Source: Mycolicibacterium frederiksbergense
GTDB lineage: Bacteria > Actinomycetota > Actinomycetes > Mycobacteriales > Mycobacteriaceae
Assembly: GCF_029893345.1 (NCBI RefSeq)
Contig: NZ_JARXVE010000001.1
Span: 124,001 to 188,000, forward strand
Direction of reading: 5' to 3'
DNA length: 64,000 nt
Shown: piece after piece, positions 62,986 through 64,000 of the stretch
Layout: each line of letters opens with the position of its first letter
Numbering within the stretch: the stretch's first letter is position 1
Made by a program: the position numbers and the translations under genes
The notes under the pieces: model-generated
Database searches by the model: none
The model's input: only the letters and a program-made list of their open reading frames with translations
Told to the model about the DNA's origin: nothing

Positions 62986-64000
62986 GTCCGCCAGCTGCCG
63001 GGCATCATCGGCGTCGTCGTGCCGTTGCCAAAGGTGTTTTCGGCCAGCGTGGTCAGCCCGGCCGGGCCGGCAACCGAGGATTTCACTGCGGTGCCGGTGA
63101 ATCCGAGATCGCCGGCACCGCTGCCCGACGCGCTGGTGGTCACGGGCTGCTCGGGCGGCGGCGCGGCAGCGTCGTCGGCCGTCATGAACTCGTAGCGGTA
63201 CCCACGGTCCTTGGCCGTCCCCCCGCGGCGCTTGCGGGCCTGCGACCTTCTGCGGTTGATCGCGGCGGCCGTTGCGGCGGCCGCCGCGGATGCTCCGACG
63301 GAGTCCGAGGCTTGGGCGGTGGCGCCGTGGCGCATCGTCGGGCCGAAACCGAATCCGGGACCACCACCGGGCACCGCATAGATGCTGGTTTCCGCGCCGG
63401 TGGCGATCGGGGTGGGTGCCGGCGCCGGGGTGACTGCCGCGGAGGTGGGTGCCGGCGCGGCCGGTGCGCCCGCGGCCACCGAAGGTGATGGGGCGCTGGG
63501 CATTGCGGCCACGGCGGGCTGCTCGGCGGGCTGATTGGCCGCCGCGGGGGCGGGTTCATCGATCGGGATGTCGGGGTTCTGGGTCATCCCGACGAGTCCG
63601 GTCAGGCCCAGCATGCCCAAGGCTGCGCCCGAACCCATCGCGGCGGCGTACAGCGGCGTTCCCATCAGGGCGAAGGTCGCGGCGTATGCGCCGACAAAGA
63701 ACAGGCTCTGATACGTGGTGAACAGCGACGACGGGTTGGCGATGATGTCGGCGATGATCTGGGGAATGGTCTCCGGGTGCAGGATCAGATCCCGCAGCGC
63801 CACGTACATGCCCTGAAAGTGCTTGGACCGTTCGCCGAGCCATTCCTCGATCGGATCGTTGAACGTCAGGGCCAGCCCCGACTCGGCGGCCCGGGCCTGG
63901 GCCGCGGACTGCATCATGGTGGCCGACGCCGAACCGGCCTCCCCGGCGCCCGGGGCCAGCAGTAGCGGGGCCGCGGTGGACGGCGGTGTGGTCGCCACCG
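62982..64000 (-). CDS. PPE-PPW family protein (N-terminus beyond the window)
   Basis: Only the C-terminal part (more than 338 residues) is in view; the PPE domain end may begin near the right edge, and the frame is open there. Visible: LTFNDPIEEWLGERSKHFQG, a hydrophobic segment (SLFFVGAYAATFALMGTPLYAA), a long Ala/Pro-rich linker, RRRSQARKRRGGTAKDRGYRYEFM, and the C-terminal GFTGT plus PMMPGSW motifs, i.e. GFxGT and PxxPxxW of the PPW subfamily. PPE proteins are secreted or surface-bound through ESX systems; no PE or ESX gene is in the window. It overlaps the aroG stop by four bases. Confidence 0.85.
   Translation of the reverse strand, partial: VATTPPSTAAPLLLAPGAGEAGSASATMMQSAAQARAAESGLALTFNDPIEEWLGERSKHFQGMYVALRDLILHPETIPQIIADIIANPSSLFTTYQSLFFVGAYAATFALMGTPLYAAAMGSGAALGMLGLTGLVGMTQNPDIPIDEPAPAAANQPAEQPAVAAMPSAPSPSVAAGAPAAPAPTSAAVTPAPAPTPIATGAETSIYAVPGGGPGFGFGPTMRHGATAQASDSVGASAAAAATAAAINRRRSQARKRRGGTAKDRGYRYEFMTADDAAAPPPEQPVTTSASGSGAGDLGFTGTAVKSSVAGPAGLTTLAENTFGNGTTTPMMPGSWRT

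Overview
The window reads as high-GC chromosome from a fast-growing mycobacterium (Mycolicibacterium, M. smegmatis-like). The evidence is gene content and order: lexA/chiZ/nrdR, a PAC2 protein, sthA, ideR, sigB, sigA, ppgK, suhB, cei, dut, the ceoBC TrkA pair, dxs, hemE/hemG/hemQ, msrB, aftC, ribD-like and clpC2. This is the order of the M. tuberculosis Rv2719c-Rv2667 block, written in the opposite orientation and with extra genes inserted. There is a PPE protein at the right edge, many GTG starts, and many starts preceded by a TAnnnT -10 box with no room for a 5' UTR. I saw no rRNA, tRNA, CRISPR array, prophage or insertion sequence.

Layout. 1-3.7 kb: end of an LGFP-repeat membrane protein, then lexA divergent from the DNA-damage gene chiZ, then nrdR. 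3.7-10.2 kb: PhzF-like, alpha/beta hydrolase and PAC2 genes, a lipoprotein serine protease, sthA and a DUF4192 gene. 10.2-18.2 kb: ideR, sigB and sigA, separated by small DUF proteins, a BrkB/YihY membrane protein, DedA and a methyltransferase. 18.2-30.7 kb: ppgK, suhB, cei, DUF4193, dut, DUF3710, OB-fold and DUF3159 genes, potassium-channel regulatory subunits, an APC permease, a TrmA-like methyltransferase and a degenerate GGDEF protein. 31-43.6 kb: nhaA, dxs, a hydrolase, an RNase D-like protein, the terminal haem genes, a methyltransferase, two tandem PucR regulators (the first lacking its middle) and an HdeD-like protein. 44-54.9 kb: MaoC, glgX, VIT1, msrB, aftC, an alpha/beta-hydrolase-like lipoprotein, a RibD-like reductase, an AFG1-like ATPase, GNAT, an MPT63-like secreted protein and clpC2. 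55-64 kb is accessory: an orphan PrrB-like kinase, an SDR/HxlR pair, a GntR/MFS pair, a TDT transporter with LysR, a type I DAHP synthase and a PPE-PPW protein.

Shared control and function. lexA has a LexA box on its own -35, and chiZ combines a PafBC-type promoter with LexA-like sites. sigB has an ECF-type promoter. cei/DUF4193 share a perfect CRP palindrome. clpC2 has four alternating half-sites at its start codon, fitting autoregulation by its own helix-turn-helix. hemE-hemG-hemQ is a tight set for the coproporphyrin-dependent end of haem synthesis.

The most interesting candidate for something undescribed is the leader of the type I DAHP synthase gene (61733-61866). A leaderless 24-codon peptide contains Tyr-Trp-Arg-Phe and overlaps a long hairpin with alternative pairings, which looks like attenuation by aromatic amino acids. 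Other points of interest are the clpC2/orphan-kinase operator, the internally deleted PucR paralogue, a perfect 28-bp inverted repeat after hemQ, and a hydrolase-like lipoprotein without its nucleophile serine. Most of the rest is ordinary core chromosome. All family calls come from reading sequence; no database search was run.
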